Shown here in pieces: positions 1 to 7,958 of a stretch of DNA of 64,000 nt. Every line of letters starts with the position of its first letter. Within the stretch, counting starts at the first letter, position 1. A program made the position numbers and the translations under genes. Where the stretch lies: assembly GCF_001486585.1 (NCBI RefSeq), contig NZ_LN909046.1:1910662-1974661 (forward strand), in the 5' to 3' direction. Below the pieces are notes generated by a model that did not search any database, was not told the origin of the DNA, and was given only the letters and a program-made list of their open reading frames with translations. The DNA comes from Paenibacillus senegalimassiliensis. GTDB taxonomy: Bacteria > Bacillota > Bacilli > Paenibacillales > Paenibacillaceae.

Positions 1-2
1 CT

Positions 3-572
3 CGCTATTACGGTATGCCGGAATCGGTGTATCACAAAATCAGAGAGAATATCGCTTACTCAGCGGCCAGTTCAATTGATACGGTTCTGGAAACGCTGCT
101 GTTTGAGGAAACTGAACATCACTTGGGTGAAATTGGGGATCACGTTTATCAGCTTGGTGTCCGTACGCATGAAATTCAGAACAGCATCCGGATGGAACAT
201 ACCGGATGGAAAGCCATTTCCGCTCGCGACCAGCTCAAACGAGCCGTGCAAGAGCTGATCGACGCAAAACGCGAGGATGGCATCATCTACTTCACTTGTA
301 TGGATCGCTTTGCGGCCGAGCTTGGCTTCGCCGACCAGCCGGGCATTCATTTCTCCCATTGTATCGAAGGCAAGAAGCAACTGCACCTACACGGCAATGG
401 CGACATCTTGATCTCCGAGCTTTGCTACCCGGTGATCATCGGCAATATTTATCAGGGGACCTCGCTGAAGGATATTTTCAACAATATGCCGACAGCCTTG
501 AAGCATTTCCTCGATACCGAGCCTTGTCCGGCGCTGGATGCTTTATTCCCTCAAGGCAGCCAGGCAAGATAG
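3..572 (+). CDS. C-terminal part of a probable YfkAB-type radical SAM protein (5' end outside window)
   Basis: The frame is open from the first complete codon (3), before the first ATG at 15, so the gene very likely starts outside the window. The visible part is about 189 residues, soluble, with scattered cysteines (FTCMDRF, SHCIEG, ELCYP, EPCPALD) such as occur in the auxiliary C-terminal region of radical SAM enzymes. The segment GDHVYQLG...RMEHTGWK resembles what I remember of the YfkAB family, but the CxxxCxxC cluster that would prove a radical SAM enzyme is not in the window. Function is therefore an inference from partial resemblance. A strong terminator follows 17 bases after the stop. 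Confidence 0.45.
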   Translation, partial: RYYGMPESVYHKIRENIAYSAASSIDTVLETLLFEETEHHLGEIGDHVYQLGVRTHEIQNSIRMEHTGWKAISARDQLKRAVQELIDAKREDGIIYFTCMDRFAAELGFADQPGIHFSHCIEGKKQLHLHGNGDILISELCYPVIIGNIYQGTSLKDIFNNMPTALKHFLDTEPCPALDALFPQGSQAR

Positions 573-588
573 ACAATTCATCAAACGC

Positions 589-624
589 AAGAAAGGCCCT
601 GCTTCGGCAGGGCCTTTCTTATTA
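589..624. terminator. Terminator hairpin between the partial gene and yjcZ
   Basis: A perfect 14-bp stem (AAGAAAGGCCCTGC / GCAGGGCCTTTCTT) with a TTCG loop. It ends the rightward gene stopping at 572 and lies 14 bases beyond the stop of the leftward yjcZ gene, so it can serve both. Confidence 0.9.
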
Positions 625-637
625 TCATTTCAATAAT

Positions 638-766
638 TTACAGTACGAACGCTTTGGAGATAATAACCAGCAAGATAAACAATACAAGGATTGTCCCCGT
701 TGAAGTCCAAAATCCACCAACGCCGCCACAACCGATATTGCCTACGCCATTTTCATATCCCGACAT
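638..766 (-). CDS. yjcZ: YjcZ family small sporulation protein
   Basis: A 42-residue protein. The N-terminal half is Gly-rich (MSGYENGVGN...CGGVGGFW) and the C-terminal half is one hydrophobic helix (TILVLFILLVIISKAF). This is the signature of the YjcZ family, short membrane peptides made in sporulating Bacillaceae and Paenibacillaceae. The ATG at 764-766 is preceded by a clear GGAGG (769-777 region, read leftward) at good spacing. The role of the family is unknown; membrane insertion during sporulation is inferred from the family. The gene is easily missed because of its size, and a rightward open frame (654-854) overlaps it. Confidence 0.88.
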   Translation of the reverse strand: MSGYENGVGNIGCGGVGGFWTSTGTILVLFILLVIISKAFVL

Positions 767-961
767 CGTTTTCCCTCCTTCTACGATTATAGAACATCAT
801 ATTAAGAGCGGTTACCGAAAGACACGGCATATTCGCGGAGAAGGCAAAAAATAGCCCGTTATCCCCACCCGTCCCCAGGGAAGCTGTACCTATTGCCTAA
901 TCAACCGTGCATGGCCTTGCATATAATACAGCAAGTCAATATTTAAAAGCAGGTGGTGCTC

Positions 962-1189
962 TTGGGAGGAAAAAAGAGACGCCAATATAAAAGGCGCATA
1001 AACAATGACATCTCTTCGGACGATCTGGCTATCATCGGCGCCGGTTTCACTGTCCTTGGAGACATATTCGATTTGCTTTCCCTAATGAAGCTGAGGGAAG
1101 AAACAGCGGAGAACGGCAAAGCCACTCCCGGAGAAGAAGCCGAAGAAACCTTGATCGATGAATTTTTGCTTTTACGAAACAAGAAGTAA
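962..1189 (+). CDS. Small hypothetical protein, charged
   Basis: About 75 residues with a basic start (GGKKRRQYKRR), a short amphipathic or hydrophobic centre (DLAIIGAGFTVLGDIFDLLSL) and an acidic tail (EEAEETLIDEF). I do not recognise a family. TTG at 962 is preferred because AGGTGG at 951-956 lies five bases upstream; GTG at 953 or 956 would leave no ribosome binding site. A TATAAT-like hexamer is at 922-927. A terminator follows directly. Probably a lineage-specific protein. Confidence 0.6.
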   Translation: MGGKKRRQYKRRINNDISSDDLAIIGAGFTVLGDIFDLLSLMKLREETAENGKATPGEEAEETLIDEFLLLRNKK

Positions 1190-1200
1190 CCTCATATAGC

Positions 1201-1234
1201 AAAAAGGCGCGGAAGCAAGCCTTCGCGCCTTTTT
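1201..1234. terminator. Bidirectional terminator
   Basis: AAAAAGGCGCG ... CGCGCCTTTTT forms a stem with an A run on one side and a T run on the other. It lies between two convergent genes that stop at 1189 and 1238. Confidence 0.8.
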
Positions 1235-1237
1235 CCA

Positions 1238-1861
1238 TCAGCGCGAGAGCTTGGCCACCTTCAGCCTCCACTTGCGCCACTTTACATAGATCAGCGTGGA
1301 CGCTAATACCCCAACGCCGATAAAGAAATAGATCATGTACTTCTCCACCCAATGGATGGCAACCTGCCATTGTTCACCGAATATGTAGCCGATACCTACA
1401 AACAAACTGACCCAAAGAGCCGCACCCACACTGGCATACAGAGCGAATGTTCGGAACGGAACACGAATCATGCCCACGAAATAACCAAAGAATTGTCTTA
1501 CCCCAGGGATGAAGAAGCTGATTAACAGCATCTTATTTCCATATTTCTCGTAGACCTTCCGCGTACGCTGCAGATAGGCGGGCCGTAGGAAAATCCATCT
1601 CCCATAGCGTTCAGCGAGCGGCGCCCCAACCCGGTAGCCGATAAAATAAGTCGCCGTTACACCGATAAAAGAGCCCGCATATGCGGCGAGCAAGGCCCAC
1701 GGCAGGCTGAGAATCCTTTCGTAAGCCAAATAGCCCGTATAGGTTAATGTCGTTTGCCCCGGAGGCAACGGCAAGGCAATAAAGTCGACAGGCAGTCCAA
1801 GCAACAGGACAAGATAGCCGTATTGCTCGAACATCCGCTCAATCCAATCCAGCACGTTCAT
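1238..1861 (-). CDS. DedA family (VTT domain) membrane protein
   Basis: A 207-residue integral membrane protein of the DedA/SNARE-associated family. Members flip or carry lipids such as undecaprenyl phosphate or phosphatidylethanolamine and influence proton-motive force. Visible features are the re-entrant N-terminal motif with prolines (LPLPPGQTTL), conserved Gly and Arg positions (FFIPGVRQFFGYFVG, matching the family F.R..P..R....G pattern) and four to five hydrophobic stretches ending in a basic tail. The ATG at 1859-1861 has GGAG upstream; an open frame ten codons longer lacks this. It is monocistronic. The substrate cannot be told from sequence. Confidence 0.85.
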   Translation of the reverse strand: MNVLDWIERMFEQYGYLVLLLGLPVDFIALPLPPGQTTLTYTGYLAYERILSLPWALLAAYAGSFIGVTATYFIGYRVGAPLAERYGRWIFLRPAYLQRTRKVYEKYGNKMLLISFFIPGVRQFFGYFVGMIRVPFRTFALYASVGAALWVSLFVGIGYIFGEQWQVAIHWVEKYMIYFFIGVGVLASTLIYVKWRKWRLKVAKLSR

Positions 1862-1992
1862 GATTCGATCTCCTTTGATCATTCCAGGCACATCTGATGT
1901 CTTGTTTTTACCTATTATGTTACTAGTATATACGAGTTGCCCAAAACTTAAATAGCCCTTAGGTGGGGAAGTGCCGCTATGGCCTTATACGC

Positions 1993-2030
1993 AAAAGGCC
2001 GAGCGCAGAGATGAAATCTCCTGCCCGGCC
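1993..2030 (-). terminator. Terminator of the pst operon
   Basis: Read leftward, GGCC ... GAGAT/ATCTC ... GGCC folds into a hairpin with an internal bulge followed by TTTT. It lies 53 bases beyond the pstB stop. Confidence 0.7.
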
Positions 2031-2082
2031 TGGCGTGTCCAATTTGCAATTTGTTAATTTCCATTTCAACAAAAACGTAGGC

Positions 2083-2841
2083 TCAGCCAAATCTTCCGGA
2101 TATATAGTCATCCGTACGTTTCTCCGATGGATTGGTGAAAATTTTGCTCGTATCATCAAACTCCACCACTTCCCCCATCAAGAAGAACGCCGTCTTCTCC
2201 GATACCCGGGCCGCTTGATGCATGTTGTGCGTAACGATGATAATGCAGTAATCCTGCTTGAGTTCAGCAATCAGCTCTTCGATTTTGGCACTAGACACCG
2301 GGTCAAGGGCAGAAGCAGGTTCATCCATCAGAATGATACCTGGATTGACGGCAATGGATCTGGCGATACATAGCCGCTGTTGCTGTCCCCCGGATAAGGC
2401 TAGCGCAGACTTATGCAACCGGTCCTTGGTTTCTTCCCAAAGCGCCGCCTTCGTCAAGGCCTCCTCCACGATTTGATCCAACTGTTTCTTGTTGCGGATA
2501 CCGTGATAACGGGGACCAAATGCAATATTCTCATAAATCGATTTATGGAACGGATTGGGACGTTGCCAGACCATACCGATTTTTTGGCGTAACAGCACGA
2601 CGTCGGTCTTGGGGTCCAGGATGTTGTCATCCCCGATCCAGACCTCACCCGTGATGCGTGCACCGCTGATTAGATCGTTCATGCGGTTCAAGCTTCGCAA
2701 GAAGGTCGATTTACCGCATCCGGAGGGTCCAATCAAAGCAGTTACCTGACGAGTAGCGAAATCAAGCGATATATTCTTAACGGCTTGCTTATCGCCGTAA
2801 AATACACTTAAGTCTTTTGTGGCCAATCCGATATTTTGCAC
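2083..2841 (-). CDS. pstB: Phosphate ABC transporter ATP-binding protein PstB (copy 1)
   Basis: A 252-residue ATPase that powers high-affinity phosphate import through PstC/PstA. Walker A is GPSGCGKST near residue 40, the signature is LSGGQQQR near 150, Walker B is [11 protein letters not shown], and the switch histidine is in [10 protein letters not shown]. Length is normal. GTG start with GGAGG nine bases upstream. It is the last gene of pstS-pstC-pstA-pstB, 12 bases after pstA. A second, more distant paralogue (12323-13078) is paired with phoU. Expression should be phosphate-starvation controlled through the PhoP box before pstS. Confidence 0.97.
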   Translation of the reverse strand: MQNIGLATKDLSVFYGDKQAVKNISLDFATRQVTALIGPSGCGKSTFLRSLNRMNDLISGARITGEVWIGDDNILDPKTDVVLLRQKIGMVWQRPNPFHKSIYENIAFGPRYHGIRNKKQLDQIVEEALTKAALWEETKDRLHKSALALSGGQQQRLCIARSIAVNPGIILMDEPASALDPVSSAKIEELIAELKQDYCIIIVTHNMHQAARVSEKTAFFLMGEVVEFDDTSKIFTNPSEKRTDDYISGRFG

Positions 2842-2853
2842 TGCTTCGTCCTC

Positions 2854-3741
2854 CTATTTCGTAGCCGTAAATTTCTTGAACATCATGCGTCCAAGCCAGC
2901 GTGCCAGCAAGTTGAACAGCAGTACGGTGATGATCAGAACGGCCGAAGCGCCGGCAGCAATTTCCGGAGCGTCCGGAGCCAGCCCCTCAGAATTGATCTT
3001 CCAAATATGCACGGCCAGCGTCTCTGCCGGACGGAACGGATTAAGCGGTGACGTCGGGCTGAACGGGTTCCAGTTTCCGAAGTCAAGCCTTGGGCTACTC
3101 ATACCCGCTGTGAACAACAGGGCGGCTGCTTCGCCGAATACACGGCCCGCTGCCAGAATCGTTCCCGTCAGGATGATCGGCATAGCAATTGGAAGCATAA
3201 TTGAGTTGATCGTCTTCCACTTCGAGAGGCCAAGCGCCAGACTTGCTTCCTTCTGGGCCTGCGGCACACTGGCCAGCCCCTGTTCTGTAATCCGAACCAT
3301 CAACGGTAGATTAAATACGGTCAATGCCAAGGCACCAGAGAACAAGGAGAAGCCAAATCCAAATAAGTTAACGATGACGAGCAAACCGAACAAGCCCACG
3401 ACAATGGATGGGAAGGAGGACAACACTTCGACGATTAATCGAATAAAGTCTGTTACTCTGCCCGGCTTGGCGTATTCACTCATATAAATTCCTGCGCCTA
3501 ATCCAAGCGGAATGGTGATAATCAACGTAAGAACCAGCAGGAATAAGGAGTTAAATAATTGCGGACCAATCCCGCCGCCAGCCTTGATGGTTTGTGGCGG
3601 AGAAGTCAGGAACTCAAAGCTGATATGACCCAGTCCCCGGTACAGGATAAATCCGAGCAAGCCTGCCATAACGAGTACAATCACACTGGCTAACAGGACG
3701 ATAACGGTCGTTGCGATTTTGTCTACTGTTCTTGCACTCAT
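2854..3741 (-). CDS. pstA: Phosphate ABC transporter permease PstA
   Basis: A 295-residue permease with about six membrane helices. The EAA-type cytoplasmic loop is visible (EASLALGLSKWKTI), and the conserved ARVFGEAAALLFT segment is typical of PstA/PstC. It forms the membrane channel with PstC. The start overlaps the pstC stop by four bases (ATGA), so translation is coupled. Confidence 0.96.
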   Translation of the reverse strand: MSARTVDKIATTVIVLLASVIVLVMAGLLGFILYRGLGHISFEFLTSPPQTIKAGGGIGPQLFNSLFLLVLTLIITIPLGLGAGIYMSEYAKPGRVTDFIRLIVEVLSSFPSIVVGLFGLLVIVNLFGFGFSLFSGALALTVFNLPLMVRITEQGLASVPQAQKEASLALGLSKWKTINSIMLPIAMPIILTGTILAAGRVFGEAAALLFTAGMSSPRLDFGNWNPFSPTSPLNPFRPAETLAVHIWKINSEGLAPDAPEIAAGASAVLIITVLLFNLLARWLGRMMFKKFTATK

Positions 3742-4640
3742 GACTTCGCTCTCCTTTCAAGCCAACGGACGACAAAGACAAAGACAAATGTCATCATCAT
3801 CAGAATCAACGCTAGTGTCCAGAGCACATTATTAGGCGTGGTGCCCATAACCGTGTTCCCCATGCTCAGCGTAATAACACTGGTCAGCGTCGAAGTGGAT
3901 TCGAAGAGTGAGCTAGGAATGTGCGGAGCGTTACCGATGACCATCTGTACCGCAAGGGCCTCGCCAAATGCGCGGGCCATGCCTAGCACAACGCCAGTCA
4001 TCAATGCCGGCAAGGTTGTAGGAATTACTGTACGAGATAAAGTTTGCCAACGGGTGGCTCCCAAAGCGTAAGAGCCTTCTTTCAAACCGGGAGGCAATGC
4101 GGCAAGCGCATCCGTCGCGATCGATGTAATGGTCGGCAGAATCATGATTGACAATACAGTTGCCCCGGCCATGATACCCAAACCTTGTCCCGGGAAGATA
4201 TCCCGGTAAAAAGGAACGATTACACTGAGGCCAACAAAGCCGTAAACAACCGAAGGAATACCTGCTAACAGTTCAATTACCGGTTGCAAATATTTCTTAC
4301 CGAATTTCGGCATAATTTCAACCATGAACAAGGCTGCGCAAATGCCTAGCGGAGCAGCAATCAAGGCTGCAAGCAAGGAAGTGCTAAAGGAACCGATGAT
4401 AAACGGCAAAGCCCCATAAATCGGCGGCTCTCCCCCCGGTTTCCAATTCGCGCTCCCAAAAATTTCACCAAATGCGATCCCGTCTTGAAAAAAGGTGCTT
4501 AACCCTTTGGTTGCGACAAAATAAACCATCGAGAAGATTGTCACAACCAGAAATACGATACATAATGAAGCGTATATTTTACCGGTCCATTCCTCTATGA
4601 TATGCGGCTGTACTTTTTTTCTTCCGCCGGACTGAGCCAT
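3738..4640 (-). CDS. pstC: Phosphate ABC transporter permease PstC
   Basis: A 300-residue permease, six predicted helices. The EAA-like loop is KEGSYALGATRWQTL and the family segment ARAFGEALAVQMV is present, including the Arg-Glu pair conserved in PstC and needed for phosphate translocation in E. coli. It follows pstS after an 83-base gap that holds a stem-loop and overlaps pstA by four bases. Confidence 0.96.
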   Translation of the reverse strand: MAQSGGRKKVQPHIIEEWTGKIYASLCIVFLVVTIFSMVYFVATKGLSTFFQDGIAFGEIFGSANWKPGGEPPIYGALPFIIGSFSTSLLAALIAAPLGICAALFMVEIMPKFGKKYLQPVIELLAGIPSVVYGFVGLSVIVPFYRDIFPGQGLGIMAGATVLSIMILPTITSIATDALAALPPGLKEGSYALGATRWQTLSRTVIPTTLPALMTGVVLGMARAFGEALAVQMVIGNAPHIPSSLFESTSTLTSVITLSMGNTVMGTTPNNVLWTLALILMMMTFVFVFVVRWLERRAKS

Positions 4641-4668
4641 GAAACCTCTCCCTTTGCAGCAGCACAGA

Positions 4669-4692
4669 AAGAGGCAGAATGGTCCGCCTCTT
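4669..4692 (-). promoter_or_regulatory. Stem-loop between pstS and pstC
   Basis: AAGAGGC and GCCTCTT form a perfect 7-bp stem around a 10-base loop in the pstS-pstC gap, without a following T run. In other bacteria such structures protect the binding-protein message so that PstS is made in excess over the permeases; that role here is inferred. Confidence 0.55.
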
Positions 4693-4723
4693 ATCCTGCT
4701 AATATGATGTTTATCGCGTAATT

Positions 4724-5677
4724 TTACTTCGTAATGTTGCCGTCCACATCACGTTGAACTTGCATTTTGCTAGCTGGAATGTAGCCGAGTTCTACTACAT
4801 CGTTGTCTTGTACTTCAGGGGAGATCATGAACTCCAGGAATGCCTTAGCTACTTCGTTCGGCTCACCCTTCGTGTACATATGCTGGTAAGCCCATACTGG
4901 ATAGCTACCATTGGTTACATTCTCTTCGTTGGCTTCTACGCCTTCGTATTTGACAACCTTAACGCTATCGTCCAAGTAGGACAAAGCAAGGTATCCAATA
5001 GCTCCTGGTGTTTCGCCAACGAGCTTCTTAACTGTACCGGATGAATCCTCTTGGATCGAACCAGGAAGGTCTTCTGTCTTAGTACCCAATGCGTATTTCT
5101 CAAATGTAGCGCGAGTACCGGAGCTAGAAGGACGGTTGATGATTTGGATCGCTTGATCCGGGCCACCAAGATCTTTCCAGTTCGTTACTTTACCCGTGAA
5201 GATTTGTACCAATTGATCTTTAGTCAGGTCGTCAACCGTGATGTCCGGGTTGATAACAGCAGCCATAGCTACAACGGCAACTTGATGGTCAACCAGTTCA
5301 GCCGCAGCAGCTTCATCGAGCTTCTCTTCAGCAAATACGTCGGAGTTACCGATATCAGCTTGTCCGCCAGATACTTGCGTCAAGCCAGTACCGCTACCGC
5401 CGCCTTGGACTTGTATAGAAACGTTAGGGTTTGCATCCATAAATTTCTTTGAAGCTTCATCTACCAATGGTTGAAGGGCCGAAGAGCCTACTGCCAGAAG
5501 AGATCCCGACAGATCAGATGATGTCTGTTCTTCACCGCCTGCGTTGTTTGGCGCAGCTTCATTCGTGGATCCGCCGTTTGATCCGGAAGTGTTGTTTGGT
5601 GCTGCAGTGTTTTGACCACATGCGGCCAGTGTCAAGCTCAGTACCAAAGTCAAAACCAAAAGCATACTCTTTTTCAT
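4724..5677 (-). CDS. pstS: Phosphate-binding lipoprotein PstS
   Basis: A 317-residue extracellular phosphate-binding protein. It has a lipoprotein signal (hydrophobic core then LAAC, cysteine near residue 21), a low-complexity Asn/Gly/Ser/Glu linker, and the PBP-like fold with the phosphate-loop motifs SSALQPL, GGGSGTGL and NRPSSSGTRATFEKY. It delivers phosphate to PstCA. The ATG at 5675-5677 is chosen because it begins the signal peptide (MKKSMLL) and has a GGGGG site upstream; the frame remains open for 19 more codons. It is the first gene of the operon, behind a PhoP box. Confidence 0.96.
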   Translation of the reverse strand: MKKSMLLVLTLVLSLTLAACGQNTAAPNNTSGSNGGSTNEAAPNNAGGEEQTSSDLSGSLLAVGSSALQPLVDEASKKFMDANPNVSIQVQGGGSGTGLTQVSGGQADIGNSDVFAEEKLDEAAAAELVDHQVAVVAMAAVINPDITVDDLTKDQLVQIFTGKVTNWKDLGGPDQAIQIINRPSSSGTRATFEKYALGTKTEDLPGSIQEDSSGTVKKLVGETPGAIGYLALSYLDDSVKVVKYEGVEANEENVTNGSYPVWAYQHMYTKGEPNEVAKAFLEFMISPEVQDNDVVELGYIPASKMQVQRDVDGNITK

Positions 5678-5713
5678 TGTCTTAGGTATCCCCCTTATTT
5701 GTTTTACAACTTG

Positions 5714-5767
5714 ATTATAGGGATCAAAGATCAATCCCGTGTTTTCGTTTTGTAAACTTTGTGTAAA
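5714..5767 (-). promoter_or_regulatory. PhoP box and -10 of the pst operon
   Basis: Plus-strand hexamers TGTTTT (5740), TGTAAA (5751) and TGTAAA (5762) are phased at exactly 11 bp; read leftward these are TTTACA-type repeats as in B. subtilis PhoP boxes. A perfect TATAAT (5719 to 5714 on the minus strand) lies 20 bases further toward pstS. This is a PhoP-activated promoter without a clear -35. Confidence 0.82.
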
Positions 5768-5809
5768 ATGATAAACAGATTTATATCATGTAACTTTCGC
5801 ATTATCGCA

Positions 5810-5850
5810 AAAAAATAAACACTCCTTCGCATTTTCGCGAGAAGTGTTTA
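5810..5850 (-). terminator. Terminator of nrdR
   Basis: Read leftward, TAAACACTTCTCGCG and its complement form a long stem followed by TTTTTTT. It lies just after the nrdR stop. Confidence 0.85.
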
Positions 5851-5886
5851 CAGTTTGCTTCTATAACTACGGACAGATACGTTGTA

Positions 5887-6354
5887 CTAATTATCCGTCT
5901 CCGTGTTTTTGGACAATAACCCCTTAAGTTCCTTCATAAACATGTTGATGTCTTTAAATTGCCGATATACTGAAGCAAAGCGGACATAAGCCACCTCGTC
6001 CACAGGGTATAGCTGTTCCATGACGAACTCACCAATCTCCCGGCTCTCCACCTCAGCATTGGCAGAATGCATTGAGCGCTCCACCTCGGATACGATGGAT
6101 TCTAATTGCTCTACCGACACAGGACGCTTCTCACAAGCACGGATTAAACCACGCAACATCTTCTCCCTGCTGAATTCCTCACGACTGCCATCCTTCTTGA
6201 TGACGATCAAGGGCATCTCCTCGACCATTTCAAAGGTGGTAAAGCGGCGGCTACATTTCTCACATTCCCGACGGCGGCGAATGGAACGGTTCTCATTAGC
6301 GGGTCTTGAATCAAGAACCTTCGTGCCAAAATAGTCGCAATACGGACATCTCAA
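5887..6354 (-). CDS. nrdR: Transcriptional regulator NrdR
   Basis: A 155-residue repressor of ribonucleotide reductase genes that senses ATP/dATP. The N-terminal zinc ribbon has CPYC and CEKC pairs with the DSRP...IRRRREC segment, followed by an ATP-cone ([15 protein letters not shown]). The start is taken as TTG at 6352-6354, directly before RCPYCDY, as in the family; GGAGG lies nine bases upstream. A longer frame starting nine codons earlier would swallow this site. No nrd genes are in the window. Confidence 0.95.
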   Translation of the reverse strand: MRCPYCDYFGTKVLDSRPANENRSIRRRRECEKCSRRFTTFEMVEEMPLIVIKKDGSREEFSREKMLRGLIRACEKRPVSVEQLESIVSEVERSMHSANAEVESREIGEFVMEQLYPVDEVAYVRFASVYRQFKDINMFMKELKGLLSKNTETDN

Positions 6355-6428
6355 GCTACCCTTCCTCCTTTCAAAATGCAATGCTCACACCTATTATAAA
6401 ATAATACCAATAAATTACTGCACAATTT

Positions 6429-6484
6429 CGTAATGAAGTTGATAGTCCAGGCACATAATACTGTTACCAACCGCAAGGAGGTGA
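6429..6484 (+). promoter_or_regulatory. Likely SigG-type promoter and strong RBS of the SASP gene
   Basis: CATAATA at 6454-6460 fits the SigG -10 (CATnnTA); the -35 is poor. AAGGAGGTG at 6476-6484 is a near-perfect ribosome binding site before the GTG at 6491. The sigma factor is inferred from the -10 and the gene type. Confidence 0.5.
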
Positions 6485-6490
6485 ACAATC

Positions 6491-6709
6491 GTGGCCCAAA
6501 ACAACTCTTCGAACAATCTGGTGGTTAAACAAGCTTCCGGAGCGTTGGATCAAATGAAATATGAAATCGCTCAGGAACTGGGCATCTCCTTCCCACAAGA
6601 CGGATATGCCGGCAACCTGACTTCTTACGAAAACGGTTCGATCGGTGGTTACATTACGAAACGTCTGGTAACTATCGCCGAACAACAACTGGCAGGTCAA
6701 TACAAATAA
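6491..6709 (+). CDS. Alpha/beta-type small acid-soluble spore protein
   Basis: A 72-residue SASP that coats spore DNA in the forespore and is degraded by the GPR protease at germination. Family hallmarks are LDQMKYEIAQELGI (holding the GPR cleavage zone) and the C-terminal DNA-contact region GSIGGYITKRLVTIAEQQL. GTG start with a very strong ribosome binding site, consistent with abundant expression. Monocistronic with its own terminator. Confidence 0.96.
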   Translation: MAQNNSSNNLVVKQASGALDQMKYEIAQELGISFPQDGYAGNLTSYENGSIGGYITKRLVTIAEQQLAGQYK

Positions 6710-6725
6710 TGCCGGTATGGGAAGA

Positions 6726-6762
6726 GCATCGATAGCGTTCATTCGCTGTTGATGCTTTTTTC
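6726..6762 (+). terminator. Terminator of the SASP gene
   Basis: GCATCGATAGCG / CGCTGTTGATGC stem with a TTCATT loop followed by TTTTTT. Confidence 0.85.
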
Positions 6763-6776
6763 TTATTCATGAAGTC

Positions 6777-7340
6777 TTAGAAATCGTCGTAGATATCAGA
6801 ATACTGTTTGTAATAATGAGTAACCCGCTGCACGTAGTGCCTCGTCTCACCAAACGGAATATCCTTTGACGTCTCCAGCCGGCCATCCCATCTTCCGCTC
6901 TTCAGCCAGTTCTTCACATTGGTTGGTCCCGCATTGTAGGCTGCAATCATAGCAATCTGATTGCCCTCAAACTGATCAGACAGCGATCTCAAGTACCAAC
7001 TGCCTATAGCTATGTTCGTCTCTGTCTCATTGCGTATTTCCTCCAGTGAAGCTTCCGGGAGCTTGGCCATTTCAATGACCCAGTTCGCCGTATCCGGCAT
7101 GATTTGCATAATACCCAGCGCACCCTTCCGCGACTCGGCTCCCGGCTTATAGTTGCTCTCCACCTTGATGATAGCCGCCACAATGAAAGGGTCGAGCTCG
7201 TTCACCTGGGCATGTTGGCGAATTTCGCTCTTATAATAAATCGGGTAAAACAGCGACAACCACGTAGAATTAAAAAACAGCAGAATGGTAAACCCGAGAA
7301 ACAATAAAAGCAGCACCCTTTTCTTGCGAAGCCAACTCAT
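6777..7340 (-). CDS. Lytic transglycosylase, SLT domain, membrane anchored
   Basis: A 187-residue cell-wall enzyme that cleaves MurNAc-GlcNAc bonds non-hydrolytically. An N-terminal membrane helix (VLLLLFLGFTILLFF) is followed by a Slt70-type domain: catalytic Glu in VESNY, then GALGIMQIMPDTA and AYNAGPTNV. It is the last gene of polA-mutM-coaE-slt, and its ATG overlaps the coaE stop by four bases. Similar genes follow coaE in related genomes, and a role in sporulation or growth wall turnover is possible. Confidence 0.9.
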   Translation of the reverse strand: MSWLRKKRVLLLLFLGFTILLFFNSTWLSLFYPIYYKSEIRQHAQVNELDPFIVAAIIKVESNYKPGAESRKGALGIMQIMPDTANWVIEMAKLPEASLEEIRNETETNIAIGSWYLRSLSDQFEGNQIAMIAAYNAGPTNVKNWLKSGRWDGRLETSKDIPFGETRHYVQRVTHYYKQYSDIYDDF

Positions 7341-7933
7341 ATTTCAACCTTGTCCCGCCAAAAACGCTCAATCTGCTGCTCTGTTTCTGCTAACCCTTGA
7401 CTATTATCAATCAAAATATGCGCCCTCTCCTTCTTCAATTCGATATCCATCTGGGCGTTCAACCTTTGCTCGGCTTGCCATTCTGTCAGCCCATCTCTAG
7501 ACATTAATCGAGACTTCTGTACTTCTCTGGGTACATACACGACCATAATTTCTTCATATAAAGACTCCAGCCCCGATTCGTACAGTAGCGGTATATCGGC
7601 AACAACCAGTTGTCTTGGATCGGCAGCTTCGCATTCCGATATCCGCCTCTTCATCTCGGCCCGAATGGCAGGATGAGTCAAGCCCTCCAGCGCTTTCCGT
7701 TCTTCTGGCTGTGAGAAAATAATCTCCCCCAGCTTCTTCCGGTGGAGTGTACCGTCCGGTTGCAGAATAGCTTGTCCGAACCGTTCAGCCACAGCAGCCA
7801 GCACCGGATGCCCGGGCTCCATAACTTCTCTGGCGATGACATCAGCATCAATGATTACCGCGCCTCGCTGGGCCAGCATTCGGGACACCGTGCTTTTACC
7901 GGTAGCGATTCCTCCGGTCAATCCAATATTCAT
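7337..7933 (-). CDS. coaE: Dephospho-CoA kinase
   Basis: A 198-residue kinase for the last step of coenzyme A synthesis, phosphorylating the ribose 3'-OH of dephospho-CoA. The P-loop is GGIATGKST at the N-terminus; the CoaE motifs IDADVIARE, THPAIR and VADIPLLYESG are visible. Normal length. Lies 25 bases after mutM and overlaps the transglycosylase gene. Confidence 0.97.
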   Translation of the reverse strand: MNIGLTGGIATGKSTVSRMLAQRGAVIIDADVIAREVMEPGHPVLAAVAERFGQAILQPDGTLHRKKLGEIIFSQPEERKALEGLTHPAIRAEMKRRISECEAADPRQLVVADIPLLYESGLESLYEEIMVVYVPREVQKSRLMSRDGLTEWQAEQRLNAQMDIELKKERAHILIDNSQGLAETEQQIERFWRDKVEI

Positions 7934-7958
7934 CCCGGATTACACCTCACACTTTGTA

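Noticed and set aside
654..854. 66-codon rightward frame overlapping yjcZ
   Set aside because: The opposite strand encodes a complete YjcZ protein with a proper ribosome binding site.
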